NCBI RefSeq assembly: GCF_013359595.1
Contig: NZ_JABFMP010000026.1
Span: 1 to 64,000, forward strand
DNA: 64,000 nucleotides
Reading direction: 5' to 3'
Source: Pseudomonas sp. C1C7
Lineage (GTDB): Bacteria > Pseudomonadota > Gammaproteobacteria > Pseudomonadales > Pseudomonadaceae
Below are positions 1 through 7,549 of this stretch, piece by piece. The notes under the pieces were generated by a model that saw only the letters and a program-made list of their open reading frames with translations, searched no databases and was not told where the DNA came from. The position numbers and the translations under genes were made by a program. Position 1 is the stretch's first letter, and each line of letters starts with the position of its first letter.

Positions 1-19
1 GCCTTCGGCAGCTCCTACA
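1..19. repeat. Tail of a dispersed hairpin repeat, cut by window edge
   Basis: The first bases match the right end of the hairpin repeat family found complete at 26918-27006, 32091-32175 and 44082-44155 (CCTTCGGCAGCTCCTACA). The rest of this copy lies outside the window. Confidence 0.6.
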
Positions 20-179
20 TCGATTCGGGTCAGCCACAGATCCAGCGTCTGCCACAGAGACTGTGGGGGAGCCTGCTCCTACAGTGGTTCGAGGTTGCCC
101 GCAGCTTTGTGTCTAGCCACAAAACCTGTGGGAGCTGGCTTGCCAGCGATGGCGGCCTGACGGATGTACCCCAAACCAC

Positions 180-283
180 TGTAGGAGCCGAGCTTGCTCG
201 CGATGCACGCCAGAACACCACGGGGCACCAGACAGCCCGCGTCATCGTTGACCACTATCGCGAACATGCTCGCTCCTACAGGG
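180..283. repeat. REP-type inverted repeat pair
   Basis: Two REP units face each other: TGTAGGAGCCGAGCTTGCTC at 180 and its inverted counterpart ending in GCTCCTACAGG near 283. A looser unit lies at 129-155. This is the extragenic palindrome type abundant in fluorescent pseudomonads. No gene is supported between 1 and 796. Confidence 0.8.
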
Positions 284-294
284 GTTCCCGACCT

Positions 295-609
295 GCTTTG
301 GCTTTGGCTTTTGATCTTGCTCTTGATTTTGATCTGCCCCGTCGGAAGGCCGAGTGGAGGTGTTCATCCGGGGGGTAAGGCGCGCGGGCCGTGCGGCGCA
401 GCCGCACACATCGAGAGGAGGTGCAGCGCAGCAAACCGGAGGCGATGCCCCCGGATGGACACCGGAGCTCGGGAACCCCGAGCCTCAGCGAGGGGCCGTA
501 CGTCAGGGGATAAAAGCGCTTGGTTACTTGGCGCTTTTCCAAGTAACCCGCCGTCAGGCGGAACCATAAGCCGCCGTTACCGCAGCAATGGATATGTACA
601 CAGCCTAAA
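295..609. repeat. Dispersed Pseudomonas intergenic repeat with two competing hairpins
   Basis: From memory this sequence recurs between genes in Pseudomonas genomes and is often over-annotated as short hypothetical proteins. It contains two mutually exclusive stem-loops. AAAAGCGC (512-519) pairs with GCGCTTTT (531-538), and GGTTACTTGG (522-531) pairs with CCAAGTAACC (539-548). The open frames here are arginine/proline-rich with no recognisable domain, so I call no gene. Confidence 0.6.
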
Positions 610-610
610 A

Positions 611-640
611 AGCTCGCGAGCCTGCTCGCTCCTACAGGTT
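611..640. repeat. Single REP unit
   Basis: An isolated REP half (GCTCGCGAGCCTGCTCGCTC followed by CTACAGG) abuts the larger dispersed repeat and lies downstream of the minus-strand operon. Confidence 0.6.
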
Positions 641-684
641 TGCGTGACACCCCACAGGTCTATGTTCCAACAGAAAACGCAGGC

Positions 685-716
685 AAAAAAAACGGCGACT
701 GCTGGTACAGTCGCCG
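685..716 (-). terminator. Rho-independent terminator of the seven-gene operon
   Basis: On the minus strand a 9-bp perfect stem (CGGCGACTG / CAGTCGCCG, at 693-701 and 708-716) is followed directly by eight T residues. It lies 80 bp beyond the stop of the YeiH-like gene. A second stem (GCCGGTG 723-729 with CACCGGC 739-745) sits between them and may add to termination. Confidence 0.85.
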
Positions 717-796
717 CGAAAAGCCGGTGTTTTTCAAGCACCGGCCGTCGACTGCAACACGTCAGGAGTCAACGTGCTGCAGCCCTGCCACTATCG

Positions 797-1807
797 TCAG
801 GCACCCCAGTGCAGCAACAGCAACACCAGAACAACCAGGAACACCGTCTCCCCCACCATCAGCAAAATCGGTTTGATCCCCACCGACGCCAGTTCTTTCA
901 GCCGGGTCTTCATCCCCAGCGCACTGATGGAAATCACCAGGCACCAGCGCGACAGTTCGTTGACCGCGCCCTGCACCGCCGGGACCACCCAGCCGGTGCT
1001 GTTGATGCAGGCCAGGATCAGAAAGCCCACGGCGAACCAGGGCAGCAATGGCGGACGCTTGCCGGTCGGATCAGCGCCCTGCATGCGAGTGATCATGGCG
1101 GCAGTGACGATCACCGGCAGCAGCATGGCAACACGCATCAGCTTGACCACCGTGGCCGTGTCGCCCGTCTCGGTGGACATGCTGTAACCCGCACCCACCA
1201 CCTGTGCCACATCGTGAATGGTCGCGCCGAGGAACACCCCCGCCAGCTGCGGCGACAGGTGCAGCCAGTTGGCGATCATCGGGTAGACGATCATCGCCAT
1301 CGTCGACAGGGCCGAGACGCCGATCACCGTGAACAGGGTCGCGCGTTCTTTCTGCGGATGATTGGGCAGCGCCGCCGCCAGCGCCAGGGCCGCCGAAGCG
1401 CCGCAGATGGCCGTCGCGCCACCAGTGAGCATGCCGAACAGGCGTTGGAAGCCCAGGGCCTTGGCCGCGATCACCGACACGCCGATGGTCACCACCACCA
1501 GAATCACCACCAGCGCAATCGGCTTCCAGCCCAGCGCCGCCATCTGCTCCAGGGTGATGCGCATGCCCAGCAGCGCTACGCCGATGCGCAGCACCGTGCG
1601 GGCGGTGAATTCGACGCCGGCCTTGCACGCACCGTCGTCGGCCAGAAAATTCAGGGCCATGCCCAGCAGCAAGGCAAACAGCATGACCGGCGCACCGTAG
1701 TGCTCGGACAGGAACGAGGCGGCTGCGGCCACGATCAGGCTGACGATAAACCCCGGTGCCAGTTCGCGCGTGCGACTGTGGATACGGGTCAGGGCAATGG
1801 CGCTCAT
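797..1807 (-). CDS. YeiH-family putative sulfate exporter (UPF0324)
   Basis: A 336-residue, very hydrophobic protein with about ten membrane segments, beginning MSAIALTRIHSR. The glycine- and alanine-rich helices (MALNFLADDGACKAG; LGATIHDVAQVVGAGYS) match the YeiH/UPF0324 family (Pfam Cons_hypoth698), whose members are named putative sulfate exporters with little direct proof. The frame is open 46 codons further upstream, but that part lies within the Rieske gene. The chosen ATG overlaps the Rieske stop as ATGA. It is the last gene of the operon, followed by a strong terminator. In an operon with a TauD-type dioxygenase, export of a small anion such as sulfite or sulfate is plausible but inferred. 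Confidence 0.85.
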   Translation of the reverse strand: MSAIALTRIHSRTRELAPGFIVSLIVAAAASFLSEHYGAPVMLFALLLGMALNFLADDGACKAGVEFTARTVLRIGVALLGMRITLEQMAALGWKPIALVVILVVVTIGVSVIAAKALGFQRLFGMLTGGATAICGASAALALAAALPNHPQKERATLFTVIGVSALSTMAMIVYPMIANWLHLSPQLAGVFLGATIHDVAQVVGAGYSMSTETGDTATVVKLMRVAMLLPVIVTAAMITRMQGADPTGKRPPLLPWFAVGFLILACINSTGWVVPAVQGAVNELSRWCLVISISALGMKTRLKELASVGIKPILLMVGETVFLVVLVLLLLHWGA

Positions 1808-2130
1808 GGCGCGGACTCCTCTGAAGCGATGACGATAAACGCCTGGTCGTCGATGATCTCGACCGGGTAGTTGTTGACCTTCACCAGGTTGGAATTGAGC
1901 ATGTAGCCACTGCGCAGGTCGAACCGCAGACCATGGGCGCAGCACTGGATCACCCTGCCCTCAAGGCGCCCGCCGCACAGCGAGGCGCCCTGATGCGGGC
2001 AGCTGTCGTCGATGACGTACAGCTCACCGTCGACGTTGAACAACGCCAGGCTCTTGTCATCGAATTCGAACAGCGCCCGGCCACCGGCCGGCGGGTATTT
2101 GCCGGCGGGTACGGGAATGCGCCGAGTCAT
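1804..2130 (-). CDS. Rieske [2Fe-2S] ferredoxin-like protein
   Basis: A 108-residue single-domain Rieske protein. The two cluster-binding motifs are visible: C-P-H-Q-G near residues 44-48 and C-C-A-H-G-L near residues 63-68. Both Cys-x-His and Cys-x-x-His pairs are intact. There is no signal peptide or membrane anchor, so it should be a soluble cytoplasmic electron carrier like the small ferredoxins of ring-hydroxylating oxygenases or NirD-like proteins. No oxygenase alpha subunit is encoded nearby, so its redox partner is unknown. The nearest candidates are the quinone reductase and the thioredoxin-fold protein of the same operon. It overlaps both neighbours by four bases (ATGA), showing tight translational coupling. 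Confidence 0.88.
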   Translation of the reverse strand: MTRRIPVPAGKYPPAGGRALFEFDDKSLALFNVDGELYVIDDSCPHQGASLCGGRLEGRVIQCCAHGLRFDLRSGYMLNSNLVKVNNYPVEIIDDQAFIVIASEESAP

Positions 2131-2789
2131 GCGGTTGCCCGCTCGCGTTCTTGTTCCTTCAGCGCTTCGTTCATCGCCCCGAGCAGCGCATGGGCCGGTT
2201 GCGCACCCACCACGCTCATGCGGCGATTGAACTGAAAGCTGGGTACGCCACTGGCGCCGCCGGGAAAACCGTCGAACGGCGTGGCGTCGCCCAACAGGCA
2301 GTCGGCCACAACCCGAGGATCGATACCGCAGGACTGCGCGATGGCAAGCAAGGTTTCACGGTTGCCCAGGTCTTCGCCCTTCTGGAAATACGCAGCGAAC
2401 AGGCGCTCGATCAGTACATCGCTCTGCACCGCATTGCCCTGGGCACTGACCCGTTCCATCAACCGATGGGCATCGGCGGTGTTGGGCATCACCGCAATGT
2501 TGCTCAAGTCGATGTTCAACCCCACCGCCGCGGCCGCCTGCTGCACCTGGGCCTGACGCATGGCCACGGCGTCGGCATTGCCCAGGCGCTTGCGATAGAA
2601 CTCGGCGAAGGGTTCACCCTGCACCGGAATCTGCGGCAGCAACTGCACGCCATGCCACTTCGTGGAGATCTGCACATCCGGGTGACGACTGCGAAACTGC
2701 ACCTGGGCATGCTCCATTTGACGCTTGCCGATCAGGCACCAGGGACAGATGAAATCGAAAAACACATCAATATCTAAACGACGACTCAC
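2127..2789 (-). CDS. FrnE-type DsbA family oxidoreductase
   Basis: A 220-residue thioredoxin-fold protein with an N-terminal C-P-W-C active site (VFFDFICPWCLIGKR, about residues 10-24) and the helical insertion typical of the FrnE / 2-hydroxychromene-2-carboxylate isomerase family (Pfam DSBA PF01323). The late motif SGVPSFQFN carries the cis-proline expected of the fold. No signal peptide is present, so it is cytoplasmic. FrnE-like proteins act as dithiol oxidoreductases, while relatives isomerise aromatic catabolites with glutathione; I cannot decide between these. Translation starts at GTG overlapping the transporter stop (GTGA), and the end overlaps the Rieske start (ATGA). Confidence 0.85.
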   Translation of the reverse strand: MSRRLDIDVFFDFICPWCLIGKRQMEHAQVQFRSRHPDVQISTKWHGVQLLPQIPVQGEPFAEFYRKRLGNADAVAMRQAQVQQAAAAVGLNIDLSNIAVMPNTADAHRLMERVSAQGNAVQSDVLIERLFAAYFQKGEDLGNRETLLAIAQSCGIDPRVVADCLLGDATPFDGFPGGASGVPSFQFNRRMSVVGAQPAHALLGAMNEALKEQERERATA

Positions 2790-4105
2790 AACTTCACCTC
2801 AAGCCCGGCTTGAGCAACGGGGTAAGGCACGCTCTGACCCTGAAGACGGGCAATATCTTTGTGGTAATGACACTTGGCGTAGAAGAACACTGCCGCGGCC
2901 GCGAGGCTGACCAGCGGCACCAGCTGGAAAGCCGCGTGCAGGCCGATCAGGTCGGACAATTTGCCGGTCAGGAACGGTCCGGGCGCCAGGCCCAGCATGT
3001 TGTTGGCCAGGGTCAGCGTGGCGAACGCCGTGCCGTGGACCGAGTAATGGGTCAGGTTGGCAACCATCGCACCGGCAGGCCCGGTGGTACCGGCGGCAAT
3101 CAGCATGCCCATGCAGATCAGCAGCAGTTGCACAGGCCCCGCCGGCAAGGCGAACGCGGCCGACAACAGCAGGCAGCTGCCCAGGCAGTAGGCGATCGCC
3201 AGCGCCACCTTGCGCTCCGGCGAGTTACGGCACAGACGGTCGCTGAGCATGCCGCACAGGATCATCCCGGCACCGCTGCACAGCACGATGATCGCCGCGA
3301 CACCGCCCGCCTTGTCCGTGGTCATCTCGTAGTAGCGATTGAGGTAGCTGGGCATCCACACAATCACCGTACCGCCAACGAACAGTTGCAGGCCGCTGCC
3401 GATATAAGTCGCAATCACCGACTTGCTCGACCACAGGGTGCGCAACGGACGCTTGACCGCGGCAGTCGCCGTGTCCACCACGCGCTTGGGCGCGATGCGG
3501 GCTTCCTTGACGATGATCGGGTACAGCACCGCCAGCACCAGGCCGAACAGCGACATCCCGGCAAACGACCAGCGCCAGCCCAGCTTGGCGGCAATCGCGC
3601 CGCCCAGGGCCATGCCCAGCACCGAACCGAACATGCCGCCGGCCATGAACGCACTGGCCAGGGTGGCGCGCATGTGTTTGGGGAACACCGAGATCACCAC
3701 GGCGATACCGACACTGCCGTAGGCGGCCTCGCCGACGCCGACCATGAAGCGGGCGATGAACATCTGCTGGTAGTCCTGGGCCAGGGCGCAACCCAGGGTC
3801 GCCAGGCTCCAGAGCATGGCCATCAGCGCCAGGCTCTTGACCCGGCCGAAACGGTCGGCGAGCAACGACAGCGGGAACGTCAGCAGCCCGACCATCAGCG
3901 CGACGATGCCGCTGAGCAGGCCAAGCTGGCCGTCGCTCAGGGCCCATTCGCCCTTGAGCAGCGGGAATACCGCGTTCAGCACCTGACGCGACATGTAATC
4001 GGAAATCAACAGACCGAACGTCAGAGCGAAGACGATCCAGGCATACGGACGCGCAACAGCGACGGCACCGTCGTCATCGCCAGCAGCGATTGGGTGAAAG
4101 GCCAT
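2786..4105 (-). CDS. MFS transporter
   Basis: A 439-residue major facilitator with about twelve membrane helices. The loop 2-3 signature is clear (SLLADRFGRVKSL, about residues 80-92). The long N-terminal half is like ACS-family anion:cation symporters and hexuronate/aromatic acid transporters. A GGAGG ribosome binding site precedes the ATG. It follows the BKACE gene and overlaps the FrnE-like gene by four bases, so it is probably the uptake system for the pathway substrate. The substrate cannot be read from sequence; an organic anion is most likely from the subfamily resemblance. Confidence 0.88.
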   Translation of the reverse strand: MAFHPIAAGDDDGAVAVARPYAWIVFALTFGLLISDYMSRQVLNAVFPLLKGEWALSDGQLGLLSGIVALMVGLLTFPLSLLADRFGRVKSLALMAMLWSLATLGCALAQDYQQMFIARFMVGVGEAAYGSVGIAVVISVFPKHMRATLASAFMAGGMFGSVLGMALGGAIAAKLGWRWSFAGMSLFGLVLAVLYPIIVKEARIAPKRVVDTATAAVKRPLRTLWSSKSVIATYIGSGLQLFVGGTVIVWMPSYLNRYYEMTTDKAGGVAAIIVLCSGAGMILCGMLSDRLCRNSPERKVALAIAYCLGSCLLLSAAFALPAGPVQLLLICMGMLIAAGTTGPAGAMVANLTHYSVHGTAFATLTLANNMLGLAPGPFLTGKLSDLIGLHAAFQLVPLVSLAAAAVFFYAKCHYHKDIARLQGQSVPYPVAQAGLEVKL

Positions 4106-4207
4106 TCAGCCTCCTCGAAACCTTGTTTTATTGTTGTTATCGAGCTTGTTTGACGGGTGGGGACGAGAGGTCACGGCCTCCCGTCCCGTCCCGTTTGCGA
4201 CTACGGA

Positions 4208-5260
4208 TCAGCCGCGTTGTGGCACGCCCTTCTGCCCGGCCTTGCGGTTGGGGGCCATGCCGTTGGCCAGCAGGGTTTCCTCGATGCTGTTGTACTTCAC
4301 ACCGATGCGATAGATCTCGCGGGCTTCTTTGCCGCTGGCGATTTCGCGACCCAGTTCGTGGGCGATGCGCACGGTCTGCTTGATCTGGTCGACCGAGCCG
4401 AAACGGTCGCCCTTGTGATCAATGATAGTGTCTTCGTTACCCACACGCGGGTGCAGGCCCATGGCCATGGACATGGTGTTGAACGGCATGACGTTCTTGA
4501 GCAGCGATTCGCTGGTCAGGGTGCAACCGTCCGGCGCGCGGTGGATGAAGTTGAAGAAGTTGAACGGGTTAGGACCGTCGAAACCGCCGCCGATGCCGAT
4601 CCAGGTCAGGTTCAGCGGGCCCATGTACACGCCACGGCGCACCAGGCGCTCGAGGGTTTCCAGGGCGTGCATGCCGGTCAGCTGGAAATGCGGCTGGATG
4701 TTGTTGTCCATCAGGCGCTTGAGGTGCTCGGCCACCCAGGCCGGCCCCGCCGGTACGGTCATTTCGCTGTAGGCGGCATGGACCATCGGGTTATCCAGGG
4801 ACGTGCCCTTGAGGTACTCCGGATACAACAGCTCCATGATGTTCATCTGGGTGGTGTTGATCGCCACGGTCACCTGATCCGGTTTCGGCGTCAGCTCGGC
4901 CAGCATGTGGCGGGTGTCGTCCGACAGCCACTTGGCCGCCTCGCCTTCACTTTCCGGAGCGAAGGAGATCGAACCGCCGACCTGGATGATCATGTCCGGC
5001 ACGGCTTCGCGCACACCGGCGATCAGTTCGTTGAACTTGGACAGGCGCTTGGAGCCCTTGCCGTCCAGTTCACGCACGTGCAGGTGCAGCACGGTGGCGC
5101 CGGCTTCGTAGCAGTCGACCGCTTTCTGCACCTGCTCGTCCATGGTCAGCGGGATGTCTTCCGGGAAGTCTTCCGGCATCCACTCCGGGCCGTACGGGGC
5201 CACGGTAATGACCACCTTTTCCATGTTTTCCGGGTGCAGGGAATCGTCAAAAAATTGCAT
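4208..5260 (-). CDS. BKACE family beta-keto acid cleavage enzyme (DUF849)
   Basis: A 350-residue member of the beta-keto acid cleavage enzyme family. These TIM-barrel zinc enzymes condense a beta-keto acid with acetyl-CoA, giving acetoacetate and a new CoA ester. The zinc motif HLHVR (about residues 59-63) and the late GLHPRVGNEDT segment with the family's acidic residue are present. It is about 40 residues longer than many members, with an insertion before the C-terminus. The founding member cleaves 3-keto-5-aminohexanoate in lysine fermentation, and others act on dehydrocarnitine or other beta-keto acids. Here the substrate should come from the dioxygenase and dehydrogenase encoded upstream. 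A TGGAG ribosome binding site supports the start. Confidence 0.88.
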   Translation of the reverse strand: MQFFDDSLHPENMEKVVITVAPYGPEWMPEDFPEDIPLTMDEQVQKAVDCYEAGATVLHLHVRELDGKGSKRLSKFNELIAGVREAVPDMIIQVGGSISFAPESEGEAAKWLSDDTRHMLAELTPKPDQVTVAINTTQMNIMELLYPEYLKGTSLDNPMVHAAYSEMTVPAGPAWVAEHLKRLMDNNIQPHFQLTGMHALETLERLVRRGVYMGPLNLTWIGIGGGFDGPNPFNFFNFIHRAPDGCTLTSESLLKNVMPFNTMSMAMGLHPRVGNEDTIIDHKGDRFGSVDQIKQTVRIAHELGREIASGKEAREIYRIGVKYNSIEETLLANGMAPNRKAGQKGVPQRG

Positions 5261-5347
5261 GGTGTACTCCAGTTCTTATGATTGTCCCGTCCGCCCGGGG
5301 TCGTGCCGGGCAGACGTATTTATGAGTGCGGATGCAGAAAGGTCGGA

Positions 5348-6196
5348 TCAGTACGTCTTGTCACCGATGATCCCGGCGCGCTCCATCTTGCGATGGCACG
5401 GCGGGTAGTCCATGACGGCGTAATGCTGGGTGCTGCGGTTGTCCCAGATGGCGATGCTGTTGGGTTTCCAGCGCCAGCGCACTTGGTACTCCGGGATGTA
5501 GGCCTGGCTGATCAGGTAACGCAGCAAGTCGCTGGCGCCCGGGTTGGCGTCCTGGCCGAAGCGCACCCGGTCCGGGGTGTGGTAGTTGCTGAAATGGGTG
5601 GTGAAGGCGTTGACGAACAGCACTTTCTCACCGGTTTCCGGGTGCGTGCGCACCACCGGGTGCTCGGCGTCCGGGTACATCGCCTTGAGTGCCAGACGCT
5701 TCTCGATCGGCATGGCCGCGCCAAAGCTGGCTTCGATGCTGTGACGGGCGCGCAGGTCGGCAATCTTCAGCTTCACGTCGTCCGGCAGATTGGCGTACGC
5801 CTGGACCATGTTGGTCCACATGGTGTCGCCGCCCACCGGCGGGCATTCCACGCAGCGCAGCACGCAGCCCATGGGTGGTGCTTCGCGCCAGGTGGCGTCG
5901 GTGTGCCAGGCGTTTTCGTAGCGGTCCATCGGCTGGTCGGGGTTCTTGTAGATGCGCACCAGGCCCGGGTGATCCGGATCGCTGCCGGCCACCGGATGGT
6001 CTTCCAGCTCGCCGAACCGGCGGGCGAAGGCCACGTGGTCGGCGCGGCTGATGTCCTGGTCGCGCAGGAACACCACCCGGTGCTTGAGCAACTGGGCACG
6101 AATCTCGGCGAAAAGACCATCGTCGTGGACCGCGTCGGCGAGGTTCACGCCGATCAGTTCCGCGCCGATGTTGCAGGTCAATTGTTCGACTTTCAT
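5348..6196 (-). CDS. TauD/TfdA family alpha-ketoglutarate-dependent dioxygenase
   Basis: A 282-residue non-haem iron dioxygenase. The facial triad is visible as H-T-D in NAWHTDATW (about residues 98-106) and a distal His in IWDNRSTQHYAV (about residues 255-266). The 2-oxoglutarate-binding Arg follows in HRKMERAG. Relatives hydroxylate carbon next to sulfonate (TauD), sulfate ester (AtsK) or aryloxy groups (TfdA), releasing sulfite, sulfate or phenol; gamma-butyrobetaine hydroxylase is a more distant relative. I start at ATG (MKVEQL), ten bases after GGGAG. An upstream TTG in frame is too close to that site. It lies only 15 bases after the quinone reductase gene, in the same operon. Confidence 0.88.
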   Translation of the reverse strand: MKVEQLTCNIGAELIGVNLADAVHDDGLFAEIRAQLLKHRVVFLRDQDISRADHVAFARRFGELEDHPVAGSDPDHPGLVRIYKNPDQPMDRYENAWHTDATWREAPPMGCVLRCVECPPVGGDTMWTNMVQAYANLPDDVKLKIADLRARHSIEASFGAAMPIEKRLALKAMYPDAEHPVVRTHPETGEKVLFVNAFTTHFSNYHTPDRVRFGQDANPGASDLLRYLISQAYIPEYQVRWRWKPNSIAIWDNRSTQHYAVMDYPPCHRKMERAGIIGDKTY

Positions 6197-6211
6197 GGCA
6201 GGCAAACTCCC

Positions 6212-7192
6212 TTAAATGACGAAAATCGAGGAGCCGGTGGTCTTGCGCGATTCCAGGTCACGGTGGGCCTGGACGGCGTCCTGCAAGGCGTAGTGCTGGT
6301 TGATCTCGATCTTGATCCGGCCGCTGCCGACGTGATCGAACAGCTCGCCGGCCAGGGCGGCTTTTTCCGCCGGGTCGGCGATGTAGTCGGCCAGGGCCGG
6401 ACGGGTCATGTACAGCGAGCCTTTCATCGCCAGCATCACCGGGTCGAACGCCGGGATCGGGCCGGATGCGGTGCCGACGCAGACCAGCAGGCCGCGGCGC
6501 TTGAGCGAGTCCAGCGAGCCCATGAAGGTATTCTTGCCGACGCTGTCGAACACCACGTTCACGCCGACGCCGTCAGTCAGTTCGCGGACGCGCTGGGCGA
6601 CGTCTTCGTGGCTGTAGTTGATGTAGTGGTCACAGCCGTGGGCCTTGGCGATTTCGCCCTTGGCATCGCTGGAAACGGTGCCGATGACGTTCAGGCCGAG
6701 CAACTTGGCCCATTGCGAAACGATCAGGCCGACACCGCCAGCCGCGGCGTGCAGCAGAATGCTGTCGCCGGCCTTGAAGTCGTAGATGCGGCGCATCAGG
6801 TACGAGGACGTCAGGCCGCGCATGGTCATGGCCGCGGCGGTCTCGAAGCTGATGGTTTCCGGCAGCTTGATCAGCGGCGCGGCCGGGATCAGGCGTTCGG
6901 TGCTGTAGGCGCCCAGGGTGTTGAGGAAACCGGTGTAGGTCACACGGTCGCCCACCTGAACATTGGTCACGCCCTCGCCGATGGCCTGGACCACGCCGGA
7001 CGCTTCGACACCCATGCCGTTGGGCATCGGGATCGGGTAGGTGCCGTTACGAAAGTAGGTGTCGGCATAGTTCAGGCCAACGGCTACATGACGAAGACGA
7101 ACCTGACCCGGACCGGGTTCGCCGACTTCGACATCTTCATAACGAAGTACTTCGGGACCACCGGTTTCGTAAAAGCGTACGGCTTTGGCCAT
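6212..7192 (-). CDS. MDR family NAD(P)H:quinone oxidoreductase
   Basis: A 326-residue zinc-free medium-chain dehydrogenase of the QorA type. It has the N-terminal GroES-like fold (RFYETGGPEVLRYEDVEV) and the Rossmann motif AAAGGVG about residues 150-156. It lacks the zinc-ligand cysteines of alcohol dehydrogenases. Such enzymes reduce quinones or the C=C bond of enones with NADPH. The frame runs 33 codons further upstream without family resemblance, so the ATG of MAKAVRFYE is preferred. It is the first gene of the seven-gene operon; no regulator gene is adjacent. Confidence 0.88.
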   Translation of the reverse strand: MAKAVRFYETGGPEVLRYEDVEVGEPGPGQVRLRHVAVGLNYADTYFRNGTYPIPMPNGMGVEASGVVQAIGEGVTNVQVGDRVTYTGFLNTLGAYSTERLIPAAPLIKLPETISFETAAAMTMRGLTSSYLMRRIYDFKAGDSILLHAAAGGVGLIVSQWAKLLGLNVIGTVSSDAKGEIAKAHGCDHYINYSHEDVAQRVRELTDGVGVNVVFDSVGKNTFMGSLDSLKRRGLLVCVGTASGPIPAFDPVMLAMKGSLYMTRPALADYIADPAEKAALAGELFDHVGSGRIKIEINQHYALQDAVQAHRDLESRKTTGSSIFVI

Positions 7193-7549
7193 TTTGTTGT
7201 TTCCCCAGTCAGCATTATTGTCGGGTGCGTCGAATTGCGCTGATTGGACTGTAGGGCGCCGCCCCTTGGGTCGCTTCTCATCAGACGACAATGGCTTTTC
7301 ATTTCATGACAGCCGGCGTTTCAATGGGCTGGCCTCTTCGCGGGCAAGCCTCGCTCCTACGGAGCCTGTGTCGATCACAAGGCCTGTGAACTACACAAAA
7401 ACCCGTAGGAGCGAGGCTTGCCCGCGAAGGCACCGGATCCTCCAACATCAATGTCGAATGTGCTGATTTTCATTGGCTTTCAACGCGGTTAGCGCTGCGC
7501 AAACTTTGTGTCTACGCTTCTGATCGGGGAGACAGTCAGGAGCGTGGGG
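7193..7549. other. Intergenic region between divergent operons
   Basis: This 357-bp stretch separates the minus-strand catabolic operon from the plus-strand RND operon and must hold both promoters. The only structure I can point to is a REP pair. I see no convincing gene, riboswitch or operator, and no regulator gene lies on either side. Confidence 0.6.
7337..7430. repeat. REP-type inverted repeat pair
   Basis: TTCGCGGGCAAGCCTCGCTC(CTAC) at 7337-7360 faces its reverse complement at 7405-7430, separated by about 45 bp. Confidence 0.85.

Noticed and set aside
194-1870. Very long open frame on the plus strand opposite the YeiH-like gene
   Set aside because: Its product is a low-complexity Arg/His/Gln-rich sequence with no domain, and starts inside a REP and dispersed repeat. 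It is an antisense shadow of a high-GC gene.
5282-7243. 653-codon open frame on the plus strand opposite the dioxygenase and quinone reductase genes
   Set aside because: It spans two well-identified genes and their gap on the other strand; codon-bias shadowing explains it. The same holds for long antisense frames at 2810-4153, 16977-18596, 18490-19791, 50307-52133 and 52409-54064.
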